Source of the DNA: Toxonevra muliebris
Taxonomy: Eukaryota; Arthropoda; Insecta; Diptera; Pallopteridae
Direction of reading: 5' to 3'
Assembly (NCBI GenBank): GCA_963691655.1
Contig: OY829329.1
Location: 55,069,408-55,133,407, forward strand
DNA length: 64,000 nt
The position numbers were made by a program, and so were the translations under genes. Shown here piece by piece: positions 47,598-59,655 of this stretch. The notes below the pieces were generated by a model, which ran no database searches, had not been told where the DNA came from, and worked only from the letters and a program-made list of their open reading frames with translations. Position 1 is the first letter of the stretch, and the number at the start of each line of letters is the position of its first letter.

Positions 47598-49274
47598 AAT
47601 AAATAAAATTTAGCCTGTTGATTTTCTGATGCCCTCGCGTATAAATGTTTATGCCATAGGCTGAAAACCAGCAAGACAAAAGTTCCCTCTTACTCATTCT
47701 TAAATCGTACTACTTATACTTATTACTTCAGAAAACATTGATGTCGAGAACCGCAACAATCTTATGAAAAACCCATATAGATTTAATTAATGCAATTACT
47801 AAGTCAAGTTGTTGTTTCTCAAAAACTTTTCTTTTTCCTTTCCACTTTTAGAATTTATTTGATTTTTTTTTTACGAAATTCCCTAGCTGCGCACATATAT
47901 ATACACCACGCAACTTACATCACCATCCCGCTCTCTGCTTTAACTTTTCTCCCCTAAAAATTGCAATATGCTTTCGTTTAGCAAAGTATTGCTAATGATT
48001 TGCACGCGACCAATATTGTATATAGCTCACTGGTTCGTCAACAACAGTAACAACTACAACAAAATCTGAAAGCAAAAGGTGCATGACAAAAGCTTTAAAG
48101 CAAAGCAAAAAGAATACAAAAAACACCTACACACATACATATTTTTGATTAATGCGTATGTATTATTATTGTTGATGTTGTTCTGATTCTTTGCCGGACA
48201 TAGTCTCTCTCTCTCTCTTTCATAGTCTTCCTTGTAGCCCTTGTAGTTGTTGTTATTGCCATTATGATTGTTATTGGTTGACTACACTCACTGTGAAAGA
48301 GCAGTCAAGTGTAATTAACAAACTTTGTTTGTATACCATGTAAGTATAGTGCCATGTTGAAGAGAGAAAGGACGAGAGCTACTACATAGTACAAAAAGTT
48401 TGTGCGATAAGTGGAAGAGCGTGTGTGTTTGAGTGTAATATTTTCTCTCCTACATCACAAGTATTTAAATTGTAAATATGTGGCGCTATACATTTCGAGC
48501 AACAACAAAAAAAAAAAAACTTTTCATCACACTTTATATTAAAGTTTACAACACTCATTTGCCTTTTTTCACCTATAACTATGTATGTGAAAGTTGAACT
48601 TATTACAAAAAAAAAAAAAAACAAAAAAATTGTTTACAAGCACATTTGCAAACTCATTAAAGGCAACACTGGCATTGGTTGGCGTGCGGGCGAGACAAAA
48701 CAAGAGACCAGAAAGTGTGTGTCCTGTTTGTGATTATTTTCGTAATGGCAATACGTTGTCTCATTAATTGTGAAATAGTAAAGTATGGAAAATTTGTATA
48801 ATAATTTTCCTTCCTTTTTTTTCTTTGCTATGAAACACGTGCAAAAGTGATCAATTATAGAGAAAGTTTTTCCTTTTTCCAGAGGGTATTAGAAAAAAGT
48901 GGCCTAATAAGCGACACGGTGGTATTTAAAAGAACATAATTATAAATATTTTAATTTTTTTAAAAATGAGGCAATAAGCATACGTAGCAACGGCAACATC
49001 TGCAGCTCAACTCTTCAAGTATAACCTTTAAGTCTTGAAGTGGAATTTTTTACAATTCTGAGGTAAACGAAACAATTGCTATACTGAGCTTGAGAGCACT
49101 GCGGAAGGCACTGAGACAGTTATCGAGGAGGTTGAGGTTTACTTAAACAGCCACCATTCCCCCTTTTATCTCTCGTCTGGGACTCGTTTTTGATACGAAC
49201 TGTTCACTCCAATAATAATTTAGCTGGAGACTCCGATTCTGTTTTTTTTTTTGCAAAATTTATTTTTTTTGATT
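47598..49274. other. Non-coding stretch
   Basis: A+T-rich spacer with a CT run near 48206-48219 and poly(A) tracts near 48506-48521 and 48607-48620. No gene recognised. Confidence 0.5.
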
Positions 49275-49276
49275 TA

Positions 49277-50552
49277 CCACCTTGGTCACAAATTTCCGGA
49301 ATTTATTCAGAAAATTAAAAATACAAGTTTATTCATCTAAATCTATATTGTCCCCTTCAAAATAATCCCCATCTACTGCAACACACTTATGCCAGCGCTT
49401 GATCCAATCCTCGAAACATTTTTTATATTCGGTTTTTGGTATGTCCATAAGAGCTTCCTGCGATTTTTCCATTACTTCCTCTCGGCTGCTGGAACGCGTT
49501 CCTCGTAATGGTTTTTTAACTCGATTGAACAGAAAGAAGTCACAGGGAGCCAAATCAGGTGAACTCGGTGGCTGTTGGATGGTATTTGTTGCATTTTTCA
49601 TCAAAAAATTACGAATAATAATGGCAGTGTGAGTTTTCTGTCCACAATTCTGGTCTTTTTTGGCGAATTGCTTCACGCAAACGTCTCATAACGCCCAAAT
49701 AAAACTCTTTGCTTACTGTCTGGCTTTGTGGCAAAAATTCATGATGCACTACATCGTTGTAATCCATGAAAACCGTGCGCATTGCCTTCTTTTTTGACTG
49801 AAAACAACGTGTTTTTTTTGGTCTCGGCTCATTTGGTGAACGCCATTCATTTGCCTGATGTCTGGATTGCGTGTTGTACTTATAAACCCACGTCTCGTCT
49901 CCTTTTGATGAATGTTCGAAGGATCGGATTCAGCCTCGCAAATCATGTCTTTTGCGACGTCAACACGGTCTCTTTTTTGCATGAAATTCAGGTCTTTTGG
50001 CACCAACTTTGCTGCTACACAACGGAAACTCAAATCATTAACCAAAATATCTTGGACGGATCCATAGGCAATGTTCAAGTCCTCCGCTATCTCTCTGATG
50101 GTTAATTTGCGGTTATTGACCAAAATTTCTTTTACTTTATCAACGTTTTCGTCGGTTTTCGATGTCGATGGTCTGCCACTGCGTTCATCATCAGCGATTG
50201 AGTCACGACCACTTTTGAACCGCTCGTGCCACTGGTGAACAACCGTTTTCTTTAGAGAATCGTTGCCGAAACACTTTTCCAATATTTCCAACGTTCGCGC
50301 TCCATTAAATCCGTATTTTGCGCAAAATTTAATACAAGTTCCTTGTTGCAAATTTAAATCCATTTCTAAAATTGAAAAAAATCGCCAACACACACAGAGA
50401 TAGATGTACTCTTGGCTACGTAACTTTTGCAAATGTCAAGCTATGACGCTAAGATTTAGAGGGAATATCAACAACAGATGTACCAACTTAACAAATAGGA
50501 ACGATGAGAGCGCCACACGATGGTTATTCCGGGAACTTTTTGATCAAGGTGG
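49277..50552 (-). mobile_element. DD34D mariner element, nearly full length
   Basis: The left end CCACCTTGGTCACAAATTTC pairs with the right end, whose reverse complement is CCACCTTGATCAAAAAGTTC, over about 27 imperfect bases. TA flanks both sides (49275-49276, 50553-50554). Length 1276 bp. One transposase pseudogene on the minus strand. Confidence 0.93.
49329..50363 (-). pseudogene. DD34D mariner transposase pseudogene
   Basis: The start is ATG at 50363 (MDLNLQQGTCIKFCAKYGFN) and the stop at 49329-49331 (DNIDLDE). The N-terminal half has the mariner DNA-binding region (VVHQWHERFKSGRDSIADDE, then LTIREIAEDLNIAYGSVQDI). The C-terminus has SSPDLAPCDFFLF, containing the third catalytic Asp. A frameshift near 49915 throws the first catalytic Asp region (GDETWVY) out of frame, and a deletion of about 27 bases near 49645-49655 removes the block that normally holds the second Asp (HDNAP-type motif). 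The protein can therefore neither be made whole nor catalyse cutting. The DD34D class is clear; the mariner subfamily is not assigned. Confidence 0.92.
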
Positions 50553-50554
50553 TA

Positions 50555-53255
50555 TTTTTATACAAACCGTAATCTGTACGGCTTTTACCGCTTCACTGTC
50601 AGTGACGCAAGCGTGCATGTGTTTAAAACTTGCCACTTGTGCCCCTTAAAATAAATTATTTAAACATCCAATTGTTTTTTTTTTTTTTTGATTGACTTTA
50701 ACTTTTCTGCCTCAAAATGATGGATTAAATTCATAAAATTTTTCAAGCTTTCAATCCGCCATTTTGAGTTTTTAAATTTTAATATCAAATTCAAAACTCA
50801 AACGTATGAGATTTTTGCAAAGACCTCAATTTATCAAAACATATTTGGCATTCAAATTTAATTTACGCGTGGCTGCAAAAAGGTTAAGAGCGCAAGAAAG
50901 AATCGGAAATCGAAATTGCCTGTAATTGTCAAATCTTTTACGAATTATAAAGAAAATTACAAGTCGCAACGACCGATTCTCACCAGCAAGCTTGATTTCT
51001 AAATTCAGGGACCCCGCTACATTTTACGCATAACTAATTATGGAGAATTGCCGATGACTAAACTCCAGGAATTTCAGCTCTAACTGTTTTTAAAACTCTT
51101 TAGCTCAAGACTTTTCGACTAGGGTATCTACTATCAATGGGGCTTTCGGTAACTTGAAAGCAGGTTATAGAAGGAACTTTAAATGTTTCTTCTAGGATTA
51201 AAATTGGGAAAGCGCTACTCTCTGTAGCACATGAATTGAATTCTTTGACCTGACCTTTCACTTCCTAACCTTTTTAAAACATCTAGCCCACAAACAAAAA
51301 AGTATAATTCTAACTCAACATTATTTTTTCACTTTATAACCTTTTAAAAACAAAACCAAATGAGCTCTAAAAAAAACATCGTTAGTTTTAAGTATTTTGT
51401 TAACGCTATTTTGCATTTAGAACTGCACGCTTTTCATTTTTTCTTTTTTCCTTTCTTCTTTCTCTACACTGTGTGAATGCATGACTGATTTCTCTCAAAC
51501 AACAATTTGTTAGCATATTTATAGGCGTAAAAAAATAAACAAACAAACAAATTGCGCTTTTATAATATATTTTTACTACCTACGAATCATATTAACTTAG
51601 TTACTGTGGATTTCTGTGAATTGTGAAAATGCTTTGATCTTTACTGATTGCCGTAAACGAAAAATAAAATGCCTGAATGCATAACTGGAACTGAAACTCC
51701 CGCACTGCTTAAAAGTATGCTTCAAAAATATGTTTACAAATATTGATTTTCTGCACAAAACTTTCAAGTTGAACAAAAAATTAAAAGAATATTTTTAACT
51801 TTTAGTGAAACTCACGCACTTTTAATTCTTGCTTCGCACTTGATTGCTCACGCATATAAAATAAATGACTTGTTCACTCACACATAGAAGCGTGTACCAA
51901 GTTCTTGTGGCTGTAAAATTCCAACACGATAATACTGCCACAAACCGTGTTTTTGTATACCGCCTGACCTGGCCAGGCCCAGCCCATCTCCAGCTCACAC
52001 CGCTACTTGTAATAAAACTAAACAGTCAGCCTTAACCCCTTTTTTGCTTTTTGCGCTGATGCTGACAAATGGCAAATACTTTCCTATGCTTAGCGCAAGG
52101 AGTGTGAAGGGAGAGTAGGAGGAAAGGAGGTGAGGTGAGGCAAAAAACTGCAAAAGTGATTAAAACGGAAATTTAATTGAAATGCGCACATTTGCGTAGG
52201 CATTTACGTTTTCCGGTAGAATGCTCAAGCAATTCTAATGCTATTGCTCGTCGGCCGTACAACAGCAAGCGAGCGAGCACTACTTCCTCAACCACTTCTA
52301 AGTGGTGACTACTACGACAAGCTAGCAATATGCAAGTACACAACCACCAAAAAAAAAAGGGTCATTTAGGAATGTTAGGAATGTTGTTGTTTTGTATGTG
52401 AATTTACATTTGCACAATTTGTAATAGCATCATTTTTTTTTTTTTTTGTATTTTCGGAGTAGACTAAAATTAGAGAGAGAAAGGGCTTATGACAACTGTA
52501 TAAGTATAAAACAGAAGTGCCAAGCGTTTGAGTTTTAACTAAAGCTCTAAACATTTTTGTACTACAACGTACTCGTCTACTTCTCTAAAAAATGTTTTTT
52601 TTTCGATATGCGCCACAAAACGTGCTGCAATTTCAATTTCCCATGCTACATCGTATTTAACCCACTTGCGCCCACCATCCACACTCATCCATTTAATGAA
52701 TTTGTTTGCTATGCATCGCACAATTTGTAAAATCTAATTGAATTTTACTTATTCGAAGTCAAAATTTCTCTACTGTGCTGTTTGTGATATTGGTCGAAAA
52801 AGGTAGTAGCTGAAATTTTTCATACATCTTTTCTATTTTAACCTTTTTGAATACGCTTTTGGATACTTTTTCGAATTTCTGAAAATGTCCTCGTTTATGA
52901 ATTGACATTAAGCATTGATGGTGGATGTGAGGGTGGAGTAAGCGGAGGGTGATGGAAAGAGGCAGAGGGAAGGCTAAGTTTGTTGGTAGCTTTAGCCTAT
53001 ACATATTAACAATTCATTCCTTTTAAGTACTCTATAATTGCGATACTGTAAATTGTAGCACGAAAAGCTGATTAGTGCAGAAATGTTAAGTCCCGAAAGA
53101 AAGGGTCGGTGTATTTCCCTTATTTGAGAGGCATTCCATATTGATTACTTTTCTTTTCACAAAAATTCAAATTCAAGTACAGATTTATTCATTTATTTTG
53201 TTTATTTTCATCATTAGGATATCGAAATACTAAGGAAAAGGATTTAACTGATCAA
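50555..53255. other. Non-coding stretch
   Basis: A+T-rich with T runs near 50670-50690 and 52433-52447. No gene, RNA or inverted-repeat element recognised. Confidence 0.5.
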
Positions 53256-53259
53256 ATTC

Positions 53260-53738
53260 ATCCCTGTATTCGAACCGAAATTGGGATCAAAAACCATTCC
53301 GATATTTGGACCACAATCCGGAATTATAATCAGACCAAATTCAGAAAAAACCAAAACAGTATACTAAAGAACTAAAGAATAATAGTAAAACTAACTGATC
53401 AAATTCATCCCTGAATTCGAACCAAAATTCGGATCAAAAACCATTCCGATATTTGGACCACAATCCGGAATTATAATCAGTCCAAATTCAGACAAAAACA
53501 CCAGAACAAAGTCTTAACAAAATTGGACGGGATGTTTCAGGCCAAAAATCAGACAAGAATTCAAACCAAAATATGAACCAAAAATTAGATTACAAATCTA
53601 TCCGATAATAAGACTAAAGTCTGGCTAGAAATTAATTGCAGATCAAAATTCAGAAACAAAATTAGACCAAAATTCAGACAAAAAACATGAAAATTTAAAA
53701 AAAAGTAGAGCAGAATTCAGACCTAAACCAAAATCATA
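53260..53738. repeat. AAATTCAGACCA minisatellite, locus 2, left part
   Basis: Two ~105-base copies of a block with GATATTTGGACCACAATCCG lie about 128 bases apart (near 53250-53350 and 53397-53500), followed by AAATTCAGACCA-like units. Same unit as 8975-9860. The 704-bp TTAA element splits this part from 54451-55700. Confidence 0.8.
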
Positions 53739-53742
53739 TTAA

Positions 53743-54446
53743 GGGGGAAGGCCACTGTGACGGGTCAACAAAACTTTTTTATCTTAAATTAAAGTTTATA
53801 TATTCAAAAATATGTGTACACAATTTCAAGTCAAAATTCCAAAAATTGCCTGAGTTACAGTCATTTTAGTGATAGTAAGTAGACTGATAACTTAATGGAC
53901 TGAAAACTTTAAACGCGTTTTTCTCGAAACGACTTTTTTCGAACTGGTCGCGTCGATAACTCGATCAAATATTAACCGATTTTCAATTTTCGTTTTGTTC
54001 GTGTTTGCAGTGGCTATCGTTAAGCGCACCCGATTTTCAAATTTTTGATTCATACTAATTTTTAAGCTCTTTTGAAAAAAAGGGTCGAAAACATGAAAAA
54101 ATTTTCAATCAGTCGCCATTTTGTGGAAAATAATAAAAAAAAAACAAAACGCTACGTACGACGAGAATTATGCTCATATAGATTATTAAAAACTAAAAAA
54201 AAATTTTTTTTTCAGAAAATCCGTTCTTGAAAAATCGACGCAACCATGGAGGGGGAAATTTTTTTCGAGCTCCACGGCAACGCCCATATCTTCAAAACTG
54301 TTCAATATTTTTTAATAAAAATTTATGGAAATATTGTTGGAAGTGCACTTAATAAAATGAAAATGGAATATATATTCCATTATTTGACAGATCAAAAAAT
54401 TCGCGAAAATCACTCATTTTTCCAGCCGTCACAGTGGCGTTCCCCC
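53743..54446. mobile_element. 704-bp TTAA-flanked MITE (piggyBac-type)
   Basis: The left end GGGGGAAGGCCACTGTGACG pairs with the right end (reverse complement GGGGGAACGCCACTGTGACG) over 21 bases with one mismatch. TTAA flanks both ends (53739-53742, 54447-54450). It is inserted in the minisatellite, which continues on both sides. No transposase is encoded; the short open frame starting at 54246 runs out into the array and is not a gene. Confidence 0.88.
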
Positions 54447-54450
54447 TTAA

Positions 54451-55700
54451 AATTCAAACTAAAAATCAGACCGAAACTTAGACTAAAAATCAGACCGAAA
54501 CTTAGACTAAAAATCAGACCGAAACTTAGACAAAAAATCAGACCAAAACTTAGACTAAAAATCAGATCAAGATTTAAACAAAAATTGACGAACTTTAGAC
54601 TCTACAAATCATCCTGATATTCAGATCCATATTTGTCCAAAACTTAGAAAAACAGTTGCTCAAAAATCAGACAAAAAGCCAGACCAAAATTCATACAAAA
54701 ATAAATTCAAACCAAAGCAGAAAAAAATACAAGCCAAAAGCACACAAAACTCAAACTAAAAATCATCGTGATATTCAGACCACAACCCAGACCAAAGTTC
54801 GGACCAAGCTTAGACTAAAATTCGGATCAAACCTAAGGCCAAAAATTGAATAAAAATACAAAATTCAGATTAAATTTCAGGTCAATATTAAGATTAAATT
54901 TCAGGTCAATATTCAGATCACAAGTCAGAGTCAAACTCAGACCAGAATTCAAAACAAAATTCAAAGCAAAAGTTGCGTATTGTTCAGACTAAAACTCAGA
55001 CCGAAATTCAAACCAAAGCAGAAAAAAATACAAGCCAAAAGCACACAAAACTCAAACTTAAAATCATCGTGATATTCAGACTACAACCCAGACTAAAATT
55101 CAGACCAAGCTAAGACTAAAATTCGGATCAAACCTAACGCCAAAAATTGGATAAAAATCCAAAATTCAGATTAAATTTCAGGTCGGTATTCAGATCACAA
55201 TTCAGAGTCAAACTCAGACCAGAATTCAGAACAAAATTCAAAGCAAAAGTTGCGTGTTGTTTAGACTAAAATTCAGACCGAAATTCAAACCAAAGCAGAA
55301 AAAAATTCAAGCCAAAAGCACACAAAACTCAAACTAAAAATCATCGTGATATTCAGACTACAACCCAGACCAAAGTTCGAACCAAGCTAAGACTAAAATT
55401 CGGATCAAACTTAAGGCCAAAAATTGGATAAAAATCCGATATTCAGATTCAATTTCAAGTCGATATTCAGATCACAATTCAGAGTCAAACTCAGACAAAA
55501 TTTAAAGCAAAAGTTGCGTGTTGTTCAGACTAAAATTCAGACAAAAATTCAAACCAACATTCAGACAAGAACCAAATCAAAACTCAAACCAAAAATCGTT
55601 CCCATGTTCTGACCAGAACTCCGATCAAACCAAATCTCGAACCAAAATTAAACTAAAATTCAAACTAAAATCAATATTTCAACTATGGAAAAACTTGCTG
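54451..55700. repeat. AAATTCAGACCA minisatellite, locus 2, right part, with higher-order units
   Basis: 54455-54575 is a run of ~24-base units (AAAATCAGACCGAAACTTAG). From about 54700 a much longer unit of ~277-301 bases repeats three times: the landmark ACCAAAGCAGAAAAAAAT recurs at about 54712, 55013 and 55290. Other landmarks (ATCATCGTGATATTCAGACY, GCAAAAGTTGCGT) recur in step. The open frames here are repeat translations. Confidence 0.88.
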
Positions 55701-56639
55701 AAAAATCACAAAAGCCAATTTATAAATCTCACATAAAATTAACTCAAACACTTTTCCTGGAATTAGTAATTCCAATGTAACACTTGCATATATACAATTT
55801 ACTATGCACTAAGTATTATTCACCATCACTATCATCATCATTAAATACCTTTGGCGCCAATAAACTATTTTATATGTAACTGCTACTAATCTACACATTT
55901 TTTTTCTGTTCTGCTCAACTAGATAAGGTTCATGTACAATTGCAAATATGTAGCATGCAGTAGAAAAAACAGTAATTATTCTACTACTATTACTTTCTTG
56001 CATTCCATTGAATTTAATATGAAATAATTTTAAAATGGATGTAGTTGGTATCTATTTGTAATTGATATGCTCCCATTACGAATTATAAAAACGTATTTAG
56101 TACTTAGGAGTTTAACAAAAGCTAAAAGGTATAAGCTGCTGCTGGTACTGCTGTTGGTGTTGCTAAAATGCGTTTGTAGTAAGCAATAGGTATGTAGAAG
56201 TAACTATCTATGTTTTCTAGTTAAATAGGTGTACTATTTATACCCTAACTTACATATTTACTAATACCAACATGTAGTCAAAGAACAATTTGTTATAATT
56301 TAGAAATTAATTGGATTTACAATTACCCAAGATGTAGCTGAAAGTATAAATCGATAGTGGGTACGAGCCTATATGAGGCATGAGGTTTTCATGTGTGGAT
56401 TTAAATGAATGAATGCACTTAGATGAAAAGTTGCAAGTTTGATGTTTAGTAATAGTAAAAAATGTAGGTACAAAAAAGTAGTTTAAAAAATATTGTAAAT
56501 TATTTAGTGCGTAACGAAAACTTACTACCTCTTTTATGACCCATACAAGGTTGGTTAAAGAGTATTTTAATCTTCTGCAAACACCAGTTAGCTGCAATTA
56601 AATAATTCTCCAATGTTTACCCGTTCACTATAGAATCAG
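55701..56639. other. Non-coding stretch
   Basis: A+T-rich spacer between the minisatellite and the LINE. No gene recognised. Confidence 0.5.
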
Positions 56640-59600
56640 AGGAGCACCGAAGCTAAGAACAATCCATAACGTGTTTCTGATCACTTAAGGGTTTTTGCAG
56701 AACCCATCAGATCCTGCCTTAGGCTTACAACTTATCGTATGGAAGCTGCAAATCAAAACTGATTCTGCATCATTAATAAACATGGATTCAACAACAATAT
56801 ATTACGGGTCTACAAGTGGTAACCTTGAAATGGAAAATCCACCCGCTGCGGCAGCAGGCACATCAGATTTGGAAATGCCAAATTCATGTTTTTTTGAAGG
56901 CGAACCAGCTGTAACCGAAACCGAAACAAATTTTCAGCAACCTATCAACTTAGTACTGGAGAACAACATCTTTTTCATGAAACACAACATTCTCATCGGT
57001 TCCTGGAACGTGAGGACACTCTATGAAGTCGGCAAACTACAAAAAGCCGCTAACGAAGCAAGAAGACTGCGACTAGAAATTCTTACTATGAGCGAATGTA
57101 GATGGAATGGTAATGGAGAGACCGTACTTAATACTGGCGAAAAGTTTCTATGCATCGCGACGGAGTTGGTATTTTTATCAGTAAGCGCATGAGTAAGTCT
57201 CTCCTCGAATGGAAACCTATAAAGGAGAGAATTATCTGGGCACGCTTTAAAACAAGAGCACGGGAGGTCGCCATAATCTAAGCCAATTACGAGCGATTGT
57301 TAATTCAGTGAGAAGAAAATGTATTCCTATGGTCATGGGCGACTTTAAATCTACAGCATGTGATTGGCAAACACGCCGTGAGCTTATGGAACGACAATGG
57401 AGAACGCTTAACAGAATTCTGTAGTGGTAGCAATCTAATGATTGGCGGATCACTATTTCCGCACAAATTATGCAATAAGACCACCTGTATTTCTCCTGAC
57501 CACTCAACCGAAAACTAAATTGGCCATTTTTGCATTCAAAGAAACTGGAAAAACAGCCTATTGGATGTGCGTGTGAAGAGAAGTGCGGATATTGGCTCAG
57601 ACCACCACCTACTCATAGCTTCAGTGAGACTCAAAATAGTAGCTATCCGCAAACCGGAAGGCATTCCGAAAAAATTCGCCATTCAGAAACTCAGGCTTCT
57701 TGAAGCACGCAATAGCTTTACAGGCGAAATGATACACTTAAATACTAACAACAAATCAAATGATCAGACGTTAGAAGGGAAATGGCTTAAATTCAAATCT
57801 TGTTTCAAAAGCGAGCGAAAAAGTACCAAAAGAGCGAAAAATACGGATGAGTGATGGAACATGGAGGATAATAGAACAGAGAAGAGACGCCAAGCGCAAT
57901 CGAGGTGAGGTAAGAACAGCTCAAAAAGACATTGCAGAGAGGAAATATAATATGTACAACAATTTAGCCACAGAAGCTCAAACTGGGTGGGAGAAAATTT
58001 CGGCAAACTCGTCCAATTAAAAACCAAGCACGAAGGGTGCTGACAACAATTGACCAGGAACTTGATCGTTGGAAAGAATACTTTGCTGAAACTCTCAACT
58101 ATGCGTCACCGTCACCTAATTCATCTACATTACACAACGACGACTCTCAACGTCCAAGTCGCCTGGCTAGCCGACCCCCATCGACAGGAGAAATTGCGGA
58201 GGTCATATCTACGCTAAAAAATTATAAATCCCCAGGAGAAGACCGTATTGTTGCCGAGATGCTACAACCCTTATTCGCCCAAATTTGGGAAGAAGAAACG
58301 GTACCAGCTGAATTGCTTATGGGTACTATTGTTAAAATACCGAAAAAAGGAGACCTTTCGCTGTCTTCCAATTACAGCGGCATAACATTGCTGTCAATAC
58401 CATCAAAGGTGCTTTCCAAACTGCTGCTGAATAGGGTATATGAGAAGCTAGACTCGACGCTAAGGAAGCAGCAGGCTGGTTTCCGACCAAACAAATTATG
58501 CATCGTTTAGATAAACGCGCTGCGAATTATAGTAGAACAAACGAATGACCTTTTTATCGGCTATAAATCCGCTTTCGACAGCATTTTTCGTGAAGCTATC
58601 TGGGGCGTTTTAAGGCGAAGAGGTATATCATCTAAATACATCAACCTTATCAAATCGCAGTATGACGGATTCAAATGAAGAGTCTTGCATAATGACTGCT
58701 TATCGGAGAGCTTCAACACAACCTCAGGGGTTCGTCAAGGATGTATGCTTTCACCAATACTGTTCTTAATTGTTTTGGATAATATCTTGACGCAAGCAAT
58801 TGATTCATCACGAAGAGGCATCCAATGGTTCTTAAGAGATCAGCTAGAAGATCTGAATTATGCGGATGACGAGAGCATCAAGAAAAACTAACCGAACTAC
58901 ATACGAAATCGCAAACAGTCGGCTTAAATATTAACACCAATAAAACTAAGAGCATGTCGATATAAACCAGTGCGGACAACACTGATCCGTTTAAAGTTGG
59001 TACTGAAGCCATAGAGAAGGTAGATGAATTTTGTTACTTGGGTAGCATGATCACACCTAATGGCGGCGCGGCAGAAGATATACAAAGTAGAATAAGTAAA
59101 GCCAAAGGTGCCTTCGCACAACTGCGGAACATTTGGAAGTCTCCGATTCTATCAGCTGTAAAGAAAATGAAGATTTTCAACTCCAACGTAAAAAGCTGTG
59201 TTATTATATGGATGCGAAACTTGGCTCACACCCGTGACATTAATGAACAAAATACAAGATTTCGTTAACGGATGCTTGCGCAAGATCTTGCGCATTTAGT
59301 GGCCTAACATTATATCGAACGAAGAGCAACATAGAAGATGCAACCAAGATCCAGTTGCGGTTGAAATCAAACGACGAAAATGGAGATGGATCGGGCACAC
59401 TTTACGTAAACCACCAGCAGACATCGCCCGACATGCCCTAGACTGGAACCCTTAAGGCAACCGAAAATGTGGTCGACCCAGAATGTCATGGAGGTGATCT
59501 TTAGAGCAGGACATACGTAAAACGGGAAAAAGCTGAAGAGAATTAAAGGCGCTGTCACGAGACCGAACTAGATGGAGAAACTTTGTTGAGATTCCGCTAG

Positions 59601-59655
59601 GAATTAAAGGACAAAGAAGAATAGAATCAGTTAGTCACAACTAACTGTAATATTA
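56640..59655 (+). mobile_element. Decayed LINE with endonuclease and reverse transcriptase, probably RTE-like
   Basis: A single region with an apurinic-type endonuclease followed by reverse transcriptase and a C-terminal RRKWRWIGHTLRKPPAD segment, no RNase H. Endonuclease and C-terminal motifs resemble RTE-type LINEs. Both ends are approximate: no poly(A), simple-repeat tail or target duplication was found. Confidence 0.8.
56785..59620 (+). pseudogene. LINE endonuclease/reverse transcriptase pseudogene
   Basis: A candidate start is ATG near 56782 (MDSTTIYYGSTSGNLEMENP). The endonuclease begins with LIGSWNVRTLYEVGKLQ and SECRWNGNGE, continues in other frames with GDFKSTACDW, and closes with DIGSDHHLLIASVRLK (about 57580-57640). 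The reverse transcriptase shows NYSGITLLSIPSKVLSKLLL, then FIGYKSAFDSI with Gly in place of the usual first catalytic Asp, SGVRQGCMLSPILF, and LEDLNYADDES with YADD intact. The C-terminal WRWIGHTLRKPPADIARHAL follows. Stops and frameshifts are frequent (for example near 57190, 57282, 58508 and 58676), so this is an old copy. The clade call is tentative. Confidence 0.85.

Noticed and set aside
54246..54617. Open frame ending in repeated KIRPKLRL
   Set aside because: It starts in the TTAA MITE and runs into the minisatellite; the repeats are the 24-bp DNA unit, not a protein domain.
53260..55700. CRISPR-like regularly spaced repeats
   Set aside because: The repeats are contiguous degenerate tandem units without unique spacers, in a eukaryotic context.
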